DNA of 64,000 nucleotides from Coffea arabica (taxonomy: Eukaryota; Streptophyta; Magnoliopsida; Gentianales; Rubiaceae): positions 7,564,001 through 7,628,000 of the forward strand of contig NC_092329.1 in assembly GCF_036785885.1 (NCBI RefSeq). Reading direction: 5' to 3'. Made by a program: the position numbers and the translations under genes. Positions 1 through 12,645 of this stretch are shown piece after piece; within the stretch, counting starts at the first letter, position 1; each line of letters begins with the position of its first letter. The notes beneath the pieces were generated by a model. It was not told the DNA's origin and searched no databases. It saw nothing but the letters and a program-made list of their open reading frames with translations.

Positions 1-1934
1 CTATAACTTGAAAAGAGAGCCACGGAAGGACAAGAGACTTGAGCAGCTCCACAAGTCGGTGACTACAAGATTGATGAAGAAATTCACATAACAGCTCTTC
101 TGAGTTAGATTGCTTTAAGCTTAATTACATTATGTTGTCTGTGAGTAAGATGCTAAAAACTATAACAAATAAGTAAGCAAATAACCTGGCATGTTTGAGA
201 CGAAGCCTCCTTTGTTCTCAATGCTGCCTCGTTCAGTACTAGGCTCATGGTCTATTGTCACCTGAATAGCCTGGCCTCCACGAGACAGAATAGCTCGTGA
301 ATCCCCAACATTCGCCACCCATAATCTTTGACCATTTATGAGAATTGCAGTCACAGCAGTGGACCCACCTCGCCCTAAGTTCGAACTGTTAGACAGAATT
401 TCCTGGTCAGTTTTCTCATAGGCTTTTGAGATTGATCCGCCAGGATCTGTCCAGAATGAGCCCTAACATATTTAGAGACCAGAGTATGAGATACCAACCC
501 AAAAGTACAACCATATATGTGAACAGCTGCCGGAGTCAACAGCCAACTTACTTCCTTTAAGATATTGTCAAACAAATGTTTTTGCAGGTATGCAGGAACT
601 GCATCCCCAAGATGGCCATCAAATATGGCAAAAAGCCCGAGCTCATGTCCATCAATCCGCACAAACTTAGCAACATGGTAGTCTTCCATTGGATGACTGG
701 CCTTGCCTTTCACTAGGCTGAAACCATATTTGATTTTATTCTCGCGACTTTTTCCTTTGCCAGAACTACCAGAAGACTCACCCCTGACACACTGCAGAAG
801 AGAAAAAGATAAGTCATACCTGCAGATGAGTGTAGAATGACTCAAAAAGGAAATAAGATTCAACAATGATGATACAGAACAAGTAAAGTAGATGATAAAA
901 GATCAAACACAATAGTTATAACAAAAAAAAAAAAAGACAAGTATTTAATACGGCCTGCTAACTTTACCATTCAAAGCAAATGAAAACCTAAGAATACCTT
1001 CGACTTTGGTTTTAATTGAATATCATGATGCATGAATGGACCATAAGGATGACACAGCAACAAAACCGAGGTGGCTATAACTTTGAATACTCAGACTCAA
1101 ATTGGAAACTTTGCCTAGCCCTAGTATAGGTATCAAAAATCAACTTCCATGCATACATGAACAAAAAACGACAAAAGCAATGGTAATGGCATTGTGAACA
1201 GAAGAATGACAAAATTTTTTTAGGGGGTTAGGTTAAACTAAATGGTTGTATCGAGTCAAAAAGTAAGAGGAAACTGAGCAACAAAGCTTTTGGCAAACCT
1301 AATTGAAGCCATTGAGTACTTTAGCACATGGAAACCCGAATTGTCCTAGTCATGCCAGCTTTTTCCATAATTCATCAAAGAAAAATTATTCAACCTGTTG
1401 TCACTATAAAATTTACAGTATTCTGTGAACCACAACGGCTAGTGATATACCTACAATTACATGCCGGGGAAAGAGCAATTAGATCTCTCAGAAGGTGGAT
1501 GAATGCAGGATGTATCAGAGTAAATCTGCAAATGTACACACACACACACACACACACATATATATGATTTTTTTTTTTGGATTTTATTATAGAGCCAACT
1601 AATGTAGAAATATATTGTTGTACTAAGCCATCAGCACCAAAAATACCAAAAAAAATGATACTAACATTCTCCACAAAAATAGTAGCCGAATCCTGCAGTG
1701 TTCATCCATAACATGAGATTAAATGAAAATTCTCCTTGGAAGGTTCCATAAAAACCAATACCAAGGCCCTCAATGTCCATCGAAGACAGTGTCATTAAAT
1801 CATTTCAGGTCGGCAAGTGCTCCCCAGATGCATGATCCACAAAATTACACGACCATCACAAAACTTGAATAGAAGTTTTGAATGGGAAAAATTACCTGAC
1901 CACAACCAGCATTGAAGCAAAAAAACTTATCCAT
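1..1934 (-). CDS. PP2C-type protein phosphatase, 5' part (gene runs off the left edge)
   Basis: Mg/Mn-dependent serine/threonine phosphatase that removes phosphate from kinase-pathway proteins. I place three coding exons: 1896-1934 (13 codons, MDKFFCFNAGCGQ), 552-791 and 186-462, all with GT-AG borders and matching phases. The rest lies left of position 1. Family motifs visible in order are HPMEDYHV, the metal-binding GLFAIFDGH, GRGGSTAVTAIL, VANVGDSRA and DHEPSTER...GGFVSN. The layout matches the small (about 280 aa) plant PP2Cs of the At1g34750/PIA1/WIN2 type, from memory of those proteins. The first exon is tiny and is separated by a 1.1-kb intron (792-1895); it was chosen because a short cysteine-containing start (here CFNAGCGQ) precedes the SSGKGK segment in relatives, and because its donor is in phase. 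No defects seen. Family assignment is firm; exact orthology is not. Confidence 0.9.
1535..1566. repeat. (CA)n/(TA)n microsatellite in PP2C intron 1
   Basis: Twelve CA units run directly into a short TA run. It lies inside the long first intron of the PP2C gene, so it is not expected to affect the protein. Confidence 0.9.
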
Positions 1935-3296
1935 CAAATGATCTGCCAACTGGATAAAAATTGAATCTTTTCAGTTTTTCTCAACATGCAACAGCACAAA
2001 ATCCTGTGATCATCAAAGAAAAGCACAAAAGCTCCTTAATAACAGTCCACACCATTAGAAAACAAGGAATCAGTCACTGAACAAGAACCCTCGTAGCAAA
2101 AAGCCAAAAAACCCAATAAAATTAAAAATTTAAGAAGAAAATGAATTTGAGCAAATTCACCAAGTGAACGGACAAATTGGCCAATTGGGTTTTCAATAAT
2201 TCATCCAACATACCAAGATTAATCAGTGAAGGGGCTTAACTTGTACTAGCACATATCAGCTTTTGTAGCTGTTGCTTTTTCTTCTTATTATGAACTTGCA
2301 AAATGGAATTAAATATGTGAATGGGATTCAGAAAGAAAGGAAAAGGAGACACTTAAACCCTTCTAATCACTCAACAAGTGTTTCCCATATAACAACAGTG
2401 ATTGGAATCAAATTCATCTGTGCCTAGATATATAGCAGTAGTTGGAAAGAAACAGCCGAGGGATGCTCTTTATGTACTATTTGCTTGCTATTTTCTCAAC
2501 CGCCCTCCCCCCTTTCCACGCATTAAAAAAGGGGCAAATGTGGAACAACATATAACCTTGTTGACTTTGCTGTCTCGGGCTCAGCTGTCTGTTGCCAATG
2601 CCATTACACAGCTCTGTGTTGTGTGTTTGTTTAGGCTGAGTCTCAAAAAACTTGCTTTTGAAGGACACTTTTTAAGAATGATTTTTAACGTTTTATGAGA
2701 AGCGGCAGAGGTAACCCAGGGACCTGACACATGTGCTGCGCTATCTTTGTGTGTGTATATATATATATATATTTTTTTTGTTTCAGAATTATCCAATTTC
2801 TTGGGTGCAATTTCAGATTTGCCCGCATCAGTTTACCAAGGCCCTCGATAATCTCGAGAATAAGTGTCTCGTACATGTGTATAAACTCACTTAACGCATG
2901 TATATACTCCAACAGTAGATGTACAGATTGACCATTTTGTGTACTCCAATATTATCATTATGTACATCATCTTAACCAATTAAATGAATTTGGATGCAAT
3001 CTCGCAGCAAATTACCTAGTTGTGGCCCATTTTTGTAATTGTCGATGGAGGGCCTTACATAGTTTTAGCAATGGCCATTTACATAGTTGTGCAACACACA
3101 ATATGCATGTATACTTCTTGCATAATGAAAGTACAACTCAACATTGAACGCGTCAACATTGAACGTGATTTATTGAGAAATCTTGACCATTTACCTTGAC
3201 TTCAATTATTTATAAATTGCAATTTGTTACGTGCTGTAATTGTAATCGTATTAGACTAGCATAACTCTTCCAAAAAAAGAACCAAGTAAAGAAGGA
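1935..3296. other. PP2C upstream region, no further gene
   Basis: This should hold the PP2C 5' UTR and promoter on the minus strand. I see no second gene; open frames here are short and do not resemble known proteins. A mixed (GT)n(TA)n microsatellite is at about 2749-2772. Confidence 0.6.
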
Positions 3297-3432
3297 TTAA
3301 TCTTTTCTACACTGATAGTGTATACACTGTCAGCAGCGTTGGATGAATGCCAACGATGCAAAATTTGAATTTCACACATGTAATAAATCAAACGGTGATA
3401 ATGCATACACTGTTAGTGTATATAAGATTTAC
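3297..3432. mobile_element. Small MITE with palindromic ends
   Basis: The left end (TAATCTTTTCTACACTGATA) and the reverse complement of the right end (TAAATCTTATATACACTAAC) match for roughly 35 bases, giving terminal inverted repeats around a 136-bp non-coding unit. Each end is itself partly palindromic (ACACT...AGTGT). No coding capacity. I could not define a target-site duplication, so the superfamily is unknown. Confidence 0.6.
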
Positions 3433-5536
3433 TTATAAAAGAATCAAAAAGAAAAAACCTTCTTGGTTAAGTCTGGTACAAGACGTATAAACAGGGTGTT
3501 AAAAGCAATGAAATTCAATTAGATGTCAAGTTAAAAGCATAGCACACTAATTGGGTTTTTGCGCATTTGCATGCTTTAGTTAGACAAATCAATCATTTAC
3601 ATGCTTCATTGCTACGAGTAGCACTGAAAGTTAGAAAGAAAACTGTCACGTAAACGTTGTGGGCATGGACTAGTTCTGTTTATCTAGGACTGACCGACTG
3701 ACTGATCATTCATTAATCTCTTGTTTTAATGTCTACAGCAATTTTTCAAAAGGTGAGGGAAGAAAAGTATATATAAAAAAATAAAGAGTACTAAAATGAA
3801 AACAAAAATTGCCGAGTTTGTTACAGCAAGAAGGCAAGGAAGTAGGATAAGGATGCAAATGCGGTTCCGAAAGTGAATGAATAAATTGCAAATGTACAAG
3901 GATCTTAGATAGATCTGTGGAGGAGAGGAAGAAAGCAGTGGATAATCACTCCAAGGGTTGAATCTTGAATTGCCAGCTTGAACAAATGCTGCAATAACGT
4001 GTCTAAATTGTACAAGAAAAACCACAAATACGATATAGATATGGATATACAAAATACGGAAGAAACCCTGCAACTGTTCAATAATTTATTGCAGAGTTGA
4101 TAATCGGTAACTTGGTTGACCAGGTCAAGAAGATTGACCTTGAAAATGTTCCTTGACTTGAGCGGTCCCTGTCCACCAAAATATTTATCCATCGCCTTCA
4201 CTTCACTGTCCACCATCAGTAATCCGGACGTGCACAGCACCACAACATATTTACTAGTATTATTAATTTAGGTGGATTTTCTTTTTAATTTTTTCAAACC
4301 AAAAAACAGTCTCTTACTATTTAGTTGGTTAAGGAAATGGTGGCTAAAATTAATATCTTTTGGAGTCGAAACTTTATTGTCTAAATAAAATTAGAATGAA
4401 ATACCTTTTATTCTGTTATAGTTTGATATTTTGCTACATAACCTCCCAATGATTTGAAAATTTTATGCTCAACTTTCTCATGATTTGGATTAAAGTACGG
4501 CTGTTATATTTTTAGTTAAAACTAGTGGTATATATTAAAAAGTTAAAATCAAACTAATAAATTGACAACTTTAACCATTTGCTACCTTTTTTTTTTCTTT
4601 CTCTTTTCCTTTTCTTTCTCATTTTCCTTTGAGAAGAGAGGAGATGATTATGGAAAAGTGTACTTTAGCTTAAATGTTAAATTTGTGATGGAGAACCTAG
4701 GTAACCAAATTAAACTGACCAAAACTATGCAGCCCTGTAAGAATTTTGGAAATAATAAACAAAAGAAAAGAAAATTCTAAATTTACACTAAGAAATTGGG
4801 GGTGTTTGAGAGTCAAGAAAGCAATAAACTGATTTGACATTCATTTCAGAATTCTATTCTGTCCTTCAACATGTTAAGGCAAAGTTTGGAACTACAAATT
4901 TATATCAAGACCTTAAACAATAGTCTCAATTTCTCTCGATTATCCCAATTTCAGTCCAAGTCTCTTCTATTTTTTTCCACGGTTGAATAGAGATTTTCTC
5001 TTTTCTTTTTTTTTTTTTTCCTTTTTCTCCTCAATTTGTTTAAATTCAAACTAAGCCTTCTAAGTTACTAATTGCATACAACATTATTGGACCCTAACAA
5101 TAAGTATGAAGAAAAGTTACAACAACTGAGGCAACATGGATGATAGGCTTCATGGCCTGAAAAGTTGTACACTTTTCAATTAGGTCCTACACTTGTCATT
5201 TTCTCATTTACAACGTACTTAAAGAAACCCCTAGGACTCTTAACACCTAAAACTCAGATTAAAACCAGGCATGATCTCAGTGGCCATTAATCATATAACC
5301 TAATGGAAGCAAAATGTTACTATCTCATTATTGATATAAGAAGGTCTACATGGAAGTGCTATTACTATAACTCCATGTCGTGGGACACAATGTTGAAAAG
5401 ATTTGGTTTCCGAAAAGGCAAAAATAGAGGAACATGATTATAGTCGTTTATGCCAACTACTAACGTGCTATCCTTTAGCTTTCCACATTTGAAAATTGCG
5501 ATACAAATTTAACCATTCAAAGGGTTAATTAAGAAG
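3433..5536. other. Gene-poor AT-rich DNA with one unexplained ORF and a MITE fragment
   Basis: An open frame of 112 codons lies on the minus strand at 3905-4243; it matches no family I know, and its middle (about 4020-4075) looks like intron sequence. About 4420-4610 is a diverged copy of the left arm of the Mutator-like element found in CRY1 intron 1. The rest is low-complexity AT-rich DNA, with a pyrimidine-rich run at 4588-4630. Confidence 0.5.
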
Positions 5537-5537
5537 G

Positions 5538-5660
5538 GGATAATTTCACAAACCTCGCCTCAAGTTTATGATAATTTTAGACAGTACCCTTTAAGTTCGA
5601 ATATTTTGAGGGTATGGGAACTTATTTGCAAGAATACCTTTTAAAAGTATGTAAGTAATG
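5538..5660. mobile_element. Lone end of the GGGATAATTTCA Mutator-like family
   Basis: It begins GGGGATAATTTCACAAACCT and follows the family terminus for about 100 bases with many mismatches. No clear matching right end was found, so this is a decayed or truncated copy. Confidence 0.5.
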
Positions 5661-5845
5661 TTTTGAGTTTAACATTGTCAAAGAACTTTGTTTTTGTGGA
5701 GGATAATTATCTAAGGGCATTTTAAGATTATGAACGGGAATTTTTTGCTCATATTAGCAAACCGAGCACCGAACTATTTTTCTTGATGGAAGTTTCTACA
5801 ATTTTTCAAACCTAAAGGATACCGAGAGTATTTGGATATCAAATT

Positions 5846-5985
5846 TTTTCAAATAATATTTCACTTACATCATAAACATATTTTTCAACCCACCTTTTTA
5901 TATTTTCAATCATCTTTTTATTTCACATATATTACATCACCAAAAGTGTTATAGTAATTATCTCAAATAATACTGTATACTAGAG
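5846..5985. mobile_element. Short MITE of the TTTGGATAnnAAATT family (copy 1)
   Basis: It shares its whole length (about 140 bp) with 47508-47687 and part of it with 16174-16310: a TTTGGATA-type start, then CATCATAAACA, CCACCTTTTTATATT and ACATCAC blocks, then an AAATAATACT end. The ends are imperfect inverted repeats. Non-coding. Just beyond it (5983-6040) a 27-bp unit, AGAGAAAGGAGTAGT plus flank, occurs twice in tandem. Confidence 0.6.
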
Positions 5986-6924
5986 AAAGGAGTAGTTTTA
6001 ATCTTAAATAGAGAAAGGAGTAGTCTTAATCTTAAAATTTTGACATTTATATGCTAGAGATTGTTATGCACTTTTCAACGGAAAAGATAAATGGGAATAT
6101 ATCTCAAAATTTAAGAGTAACTAAGCAACTTCAAAATAAACTAGATCAAACAATTGGTGACTTTTGCACTCTAATACGTTCTTAATCGAGTTTACGAAAA
6201 AACAATAATGTTCTTAATCTTCAGAAAAAGGCTTGAAAAATTGATAAATGAAGTTAACACATGAACAGCTCATGGGCCCTATCATTTCTTTGGACAAAAT
6301 GTTGGGGTTTAACTCGATCTATATAGCTGTTGCCATTGCGACATCTCATTCCTCAATTCGGTGAGAATCGTGGATGACATGGTACCTAAAAGAGAAGAAC
6401 AAAATATTGAACGTATTTTTAACCTACAGTCGTACTTTGTCTTAAAACGGGTTACGCTAGCTAGCTCCAACTTACATCATTATTGTTTGAAACAAAAAAC
6501 CCAAGGCAAAAGAGCTCCAACCCTTTGAAAAAGAACCGATCAACCGATTGCCCCAAGTCAACTTACGTAAGATCGTTAAAAAGAATCAATAAAAGCATCG
6601 GTTTGCAAAGCTATCCCCTTTGTTTTCTTCCCCAAAACATGCAATTCTTGAGAACGAACAAGACAAATGATGCAAGCCGTTGCACATGAAAGGTTTGCAG
6701 ATTTTTTTGCAATCCAGAAAACGTTAAACGAAGAGGAGGTGGCTAAACGGAGAACGCAACTTGGAGGAATAAAGCGTCCTTCAAACCAGAAACTTCACCG
6801 AATGCTTTTAACGGGTGAAGGCGAGTTTTATTTTAGGCGAAAGTCAGCCGTCGGTCACCTTACTTTGCAGTAACTCGATTCAATTAATCTACGTACAACC
6901 CAACATTTTTTGTGCACCTATTTT
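5986..6924. other. Intergenic DNA, no gene recognised
   Basis: Two 68-codon open frames (6483-6689 and 6667-6873, plus strand) have no recognisable motif and overlap in different frames. I treat both as chance frames or old transposon debris leading into the tandem array. Confidence 0.5.
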
Positions 6925-9080
6925 TGTAACGGCCAACGCCTTGGGTTCACTTCTTCGGATCCTTGATGCTATTTCTATAAGGCCTTGGAAGGTCGTACAT
7001 GACACTTACTTAGTTCCTTGGTCCTTGACGGTCCTTGATATCATTTGCAATGGTACCCGATCCATAGCTCAAGGACCGCCTAACATCTCAGGTTCACTTC
7101 TTTGGGTCCTTGATGCTATTTCTTTGACATCTCATAAGCACCTACGTGACACTTAGTCCTTGATACCATTTGTAACGGTACTGAATCCATAGCTTATTGG
7201 CCCTTGATGCTATTTCTATAACGTGTCGGATGCTCTTATGTGACACTTAGTCCTTGATACCATTTGTAACGGTACCGGAATCATAGCTCATTGGTTCTTG
7301 ATGCTATTTTTATAACACCTCGAGTTCACTTCTGAGGAACGTGATACTTTTAATAATGCCTTGGCGTCACTTTTGAAAAATGTGATATGCCTCAAGTTCA
7401 CTTCCTCGGGTCCTTGGTGCTATTTCTGTAACACCTCGGAAATTCCTACATCACACCTAATCCTTGATACCATTTGTAACGGGCCGCGAACCATAGCTTA
7501 TTGGTCCTTGATGCCATTTCTATAACGTCTCGAGTTCACTTTTGAAGAATATGACATGTCTCAAGTTCACTTCTTTGGATCCTTGATGCTATTTCTACAG
7601 CACCTTAGAAGTTCCTATGTGACACTTAGTCCAAGATACCATTTGTAATGGTACTGAACCCATAGCTTATTAGTTATTGATGCTATTTCTACGTCTCGGA
7701 CTCACTTCTGAAGAACATGACACTTTTATTAATGCTTTAGGTTCACCACTTCTAAAGAACGTGACACTTAAATAACTTCTAACACGACGTTATTTTTATA
7801 ACACCTCGAAAACTCCTACATGACACTTAGTTCTTGATACCGTTTGTAACAGCATCGGATCCATAGCTTATTGGTCCTTGATGCTATTTCTATAACATCT
7901 AGAGTTCACTTCTGAAGAACATGACACACATTAAGTTCACTTCTTTGAATCCTTGATGCTATTTCTATAACGCTTTGAAAGCTCCTATGTGACACTTAGT
8001 CCTTGATACCATTTGTAACGGTATCGAATCCATAGCTTATTGGTCCTTGATGCTATTTCTATAACGCCTCGGATTCACTTCTGAAGAACGTGACAATTTT
8101 AATAATACTTTAGATTCACCACTTCTAAAGAATGTGACACTTAATAACTTCTAACACGATGCTATTTCTATAACACCTCAAAAATTCCTGCATGACACTT
8201 AGTCCTTGATACCATTTGTAATGGCATCAGATCCATAGCTTATTGGTCCTTGATGCTATTTCTATAACGTCTCGAGTTCACTTCTGAATAACATGACACA
8301 TCTCAAGTTCACTTCTTCGGGTTCTTGATGCTATTTCTATAACGTTTTGGAAGTTCCTGTATGACAATTAGTCCTTGATACCATTTGTAACGGTACCGGA
8401 TCCATAGACTATTAGTTATTGATGCTATTTCTATAACGTCTCAGATTCACTTCTGAAGTATGTGACACTTTCGATAATGCCTTAGTTTCATCACTTCTGA
8501 AGAACATGAAACTTATAACCTTTTTAATAATGCCTCAAGTTCAACTTTTTAATAATGCCTCAAGTTCACTTGAATTCACTTCTAAAGAACGTGACACTTT
8601 TAATAATGTTTCAAATTCACCACTTCTAAAGAAGTCTCTAACACTTTTAATAACGACTTTTAATTCAATTGGATTCACTTCTGAAGAACATGGCACTTTT
8701 AATAATGTTTCAAGTTCACCACTTCTAAAGAATCCTCTAACACTTTTAATAATTCATTTTAATAAGGTCTCGGATTCACTTATGAAGAGCGTGACACTTT
8801 TAATAATGCTTCAGATTCACCACTTCTGAAGAACGTGACTCTTATAATCTTTTTAATAATACTTCAGGTTCACCTTTAATAACGGCTCACGAAGAATGCC
8901 TCTAATAACACCTTTTAATAAGGTTTCGGGTTCACTTCTGTAAAGGCACTTGATAACACTTGACAATTCCATTCGTAATGGCACTTGATAATCGGATACA
9001 ATTGGTAACGGTATCGAATCTATGGACTAATCCATGGGTCCTTGATACCATTTCTTACGGTATGGAATCTATGGGTTGAA
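6925..9080. repeat. Degenerate tandem array with alternating ~170/~200-bp spacing
   Basis: The core TTGATACCATTTGTAAC, with variants, recurs near 7158, 7250, 7460, 7630, 7829, 7999, 8203 and 8372. From 7460 onward the spacings are about 170, 199, 170, 204 and 169, so two unit types alternate in a higher-order unit of about 370 bp. Companion blocks are ATAGCTTATTGGTCCTTGAT, GATGCTATTTCTATAACG and GTTCACTTCTGAAGAA. From about 8500 to 8880 the array changes to a shorter, roughly 100-bp unit built on ACTTTTAATAATG and TTCACCACTTCTAAAGAA. No terminal repeats or coding capacity. It is a local satellite-like or minisatellite array. Confidence 0.85.
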
Positions 9081-11243
9081 CCACGGGATCAAAATGATTA
9101 ATCAAGGTTATTTAATAATCCATGATCTGAATCTTATAAATCGTTCCTTCGTGGGATAGGGAGCTCACATTTCTCATGCAATACCTTCCTCCACGGTGAG
9201 AAATGGAAGTCTCCGGCTCGGTTTTGTCTACGATGACTAGGGTTGCGGTCTAGTACTCCTCATGATATATAGATCGCTCCTCGGGTCCAAATATCTCACA
9301 ATTTTGTTAATAAGATCTGATAAAATGATAGTCTCTATGAGTGGCGGAACTAGGGTACAAATAGATTAGAGAACGTAAAGAACTCTCTAATGCTCTACAA
9401 CTCATAAAAGTACCCTTTCTTTTGGCCTATAAAAGAAACTCACAAGTAAAATGAACTCCCTACAATGTTGAGTCTATGCTTGAGGTTATCATTTCTCTAA
9501 TTGAAAGTTGTTAACAATTGACCGATTGGTACAGTATTGTACTGAATTTCTACCAGTCATCATTGATAAATTAGACGGATAAAATTTTTTTTTTGTTTTT
9601 TGACAATCATGTGTCTTGAATTGAAAAATTCCTTTCCCTACTGACCAATAAGTAGATCCGTCACTAATCTCTATGTTGGTACTTCTACTTCTATGGTTAC
9701 ACAAACATATATGTAGTAGTAATAATAAAATACGAACGTTTTTTTTTTCTAGTTTGTGCCTCAATATTTTTCTCACTCAAAAAACAAAATAGGACAACCC
9801 TAATAATAATAACAACAACAATTATAATGTTGACCATGCATATGAGTATATGACCATGGTCCACAGCGATGTTAGTTTTCTATAATGTACTCAATTAAGT
9901 TGGGGTCCTGGAGATTAGGTACATGGAAAAACACTTCCACTAATAAATACCGGGGCATTTTTAATTAACATTATTTCTTTTTTAAAGTTTAGCTCTTATT
10001 GCTATTGTTTCTTTCCATGGTGCTCTAGTAGACATAGCACAAATTTTCTCGAGAAACCATCTAACGTTAACTCAAAATTAGATTTGGAGCCTAATGTGTT
10101 CCAATTGCCAAAAGGGTACCATCCAAGTGTAATCTCAATGTATCTAGCTATTTGTTTTGGTACTTAAGTAAATAGTTACATGCAGGATCAGACAGGAGAG
10201 CTCCATCGGGATATTTATTTTTTCCTTTTTGGGTAGCAAATTTAAATAATTATAAGCATTAAAATGTATCGGGAGAGTTTGATCAGGATTCCATGATCGG
10301 TGATTCTCAAGTCTTTTCCCTGAGAAGAAATCTGCCAGTTGATTATGGAACTAGAGAGCCAGTTGGAGCTAACTGGATTTAATAGCCGGGAAATCCACCG
10401 TTGCCGGGTTACAGTTGTAGGTGCAATGCTACAACAGGCTACGAGCCTACAACTCAACGAATTTTGTGTCTCATTCTCTGTGTTGTTATCTGTTACACTT
10501 TTTATTATATTGTTAGTTCTTTAAAAACTAAAATATGACACTTAATAATAATATAATTAAAAAAAATAAATAATGACATAGAAAATGGGATAGAAAATCC
10601 ATTGCAAGCCTACAAGCCCGCTTCGCTGCCTGGTCCAAGCCAAACCAACTTTTGCCTATATTGGAAAACACAAATCTGTTCTTTTTTCAATAGATATACA
10701 TGTATGTATATACGTACATATGTACGTATGCACGTAAACATTTCATAGTCAAAGAGAATCATGTCAAGCCATTTAAATAAAGGTTGGACTTCCTCCAAGC
10801 CCAGATGCTACGGAAGAAGTAAAGAAAAGTACGTGAATAATTAAACAAATGGTTCTTCTGTAATTCGCTGTCAGCTAAGTACTGCAGTACTTATAGACTT
10901 TTGTGCTGCTGGAGAAGGAGCTGCCGCCTTGTTCTCGGCTAGCCGCTTTCAAATGTATTTAGTGATGTCGATTGGAGTTTTTAGACGGGGTATTGGCAAG
11001 TGCAAACTCGCCTCACAAAATATGCAAGTTTTTAGATTTTGGACATTCAAGCTTCGAGTTCAAATTGAAAAGTTCAAATTCAGCTCATGCTATTTTATAA
11101 ATTTTGGTCTCAAATTGGGTTCAAGCCAACCTCATAATTAAATATATAATTATATATAATATATATTTTATAATTATGAATTACTATAAATTTATGTATA
11201 AATTCATAACATTTTATGTATAATATGTTATAACATGTATGTA

Positions 11244-11290
<47 letters not shown>

Positions 11291-11492
11291 CACACTTATG
11301 TATGGTCTAGTATTAATCAAGCCTAACATGACCCAAGTTCGTATCATATTTAATTTTGATATAATATTTAGGTTCAAACTCTGTCAAATCCAATTAAAAA
11401 TTAGACTTAACATGCTTTTTTAAGGTTGAATAGGTTGGGTTTTGGTTCATCTGGACTTATTGACGGCCCTAAATGTATTGGTTTTTTATAGG
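9081..11492. other. Intergenic AT-rich DNA, no gene
   Basis: No coding region is recognisable on either strand. It contains a long (TA)n run at 11253-11290 within a generally TA-rich stretch (11140-11300). The other small open frames lack motifs. Confidence 0.6.
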
Positions 11493-11851
11493 AAGCAGGA
11501 ATGGCAACAGGGTGGGGGACCCTTCTCCCACCCCTCACTTCGTTGTCCAAACCTTCCCCTTGCTCCACCTCACTTTCCTCACGACTCACGAGCTAATAGG
11601 ATAAATGTATAATTAGTAAAAAGTCTAATAATCATTTACTATAAATGTATAATTATTAGCATAATTAATAATTATACATGATATAATACTTATATTAATA
11701 ATATTAAATATATTATATATTTATTTTGTTCAAGCGGGTGACGAGACAAGGGTACACTCTCCCGTCCCCCACCTCATTTTTTAATGAAAGGAGAAAATGC
11801 CCCCGCTCTATCCCAATCCCGTGGATACTCGCCTCAATTGTCATCTCTAGT
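11493..11851. mobile_element. Possible hAT-like MITE
   Basis: The left end AGGAATGGCAACAGGGTGGG resembles the reverse complement of the right end, AGAGATGACAATTGAGGCGA, and both lead into G-rich (left) and C-rich (right) arms around an AT-rich middle. The flanks carry similar but not identical 8-mers (TTTTATAG and TTTTATGA), which would fit an old hAT-type duplication. It is the style of the ATGGCAA...GGG elements common in plants. Tentative. Confidence 0.4.
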
Positions 11852-12645
11852 TTTATGAAAGTGCGATGCTACTGAGATTTTCCCCGGTGCTGCCGGCTTT
11901 TGCTTCTTACTTTGCAGTCTTGTGTTTTTAGTAATTTCAGCCGCTTAGATTTTGGGCAAGCCTTCATTATCATTTTTCCCCACTAACGCTGGGAAATTTT
12001 TTTTTTCAATCATAAAACGCAGCTGTCACACAATTGTAAAACAAGAGTGCGGCTATAATCCTTACCTTGGTCAATTCGTTTATTTATTTATTTATTTTGT
12101 TAACTCGACAACTTAACTTGCTTTTTCTCTTGCATAATTTGCACTTTTTTTTTTTGGCCGCAGGAGGCTGGATTGGGCAATTTTGCTCAACTTAGACTTG
12201 TTCTGGTTTTTTCTGCCACTGCTCACAAACTTGCTCAACACATAAATCATGGAAAAAATGATTAAACAAAAAAGCATGCAAACAACCTAAAAGTCCACTT
12301 GATTGATCTGCATAATCATGAATGCCTGTGATTTTGACAAAGACCTCCGCGTCAATCCAAGGTTTATCCCTATTTTCTTTGGAATCAGTATCAAGCATAG
12401 TTAGTAGAGACCTTGGCCAAATATGCTTACATCTTTCTAATAGCAAATAGTCGGGTGTAGGCCCGATACCCCAGTGATGACAAAAAAAAAAAAGTAGTCC
12501 TGTGGAGACGAGCCTTTATCGCCCACATACACCCTACACAAGCCGAAGAATTTCAAGACTTGGTTAATTAGCCTTCTCTTCCTGGCTTCTAATCTTAATT
12601 TGTTTTTACTCTTTAGTGATTTCCTATTGTCCTGGTGTAGAGACC
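11852..12645. other. Intergenic, no gene recognised
   Basis: Minus-strand frames at 12192-12446 and 12437-12661 (84 and 74 codons) look superficially protein-like, but they have no motif, no plausible splice partner and no family match I know. Confidence 0.45.

Noticed and set aside
6925-9080. CRISPR-like array
   Set aside because: The repeats are long, degenerate and contiguous, without short identical repeats and unique spacers, and the DNA is plant nuclear.
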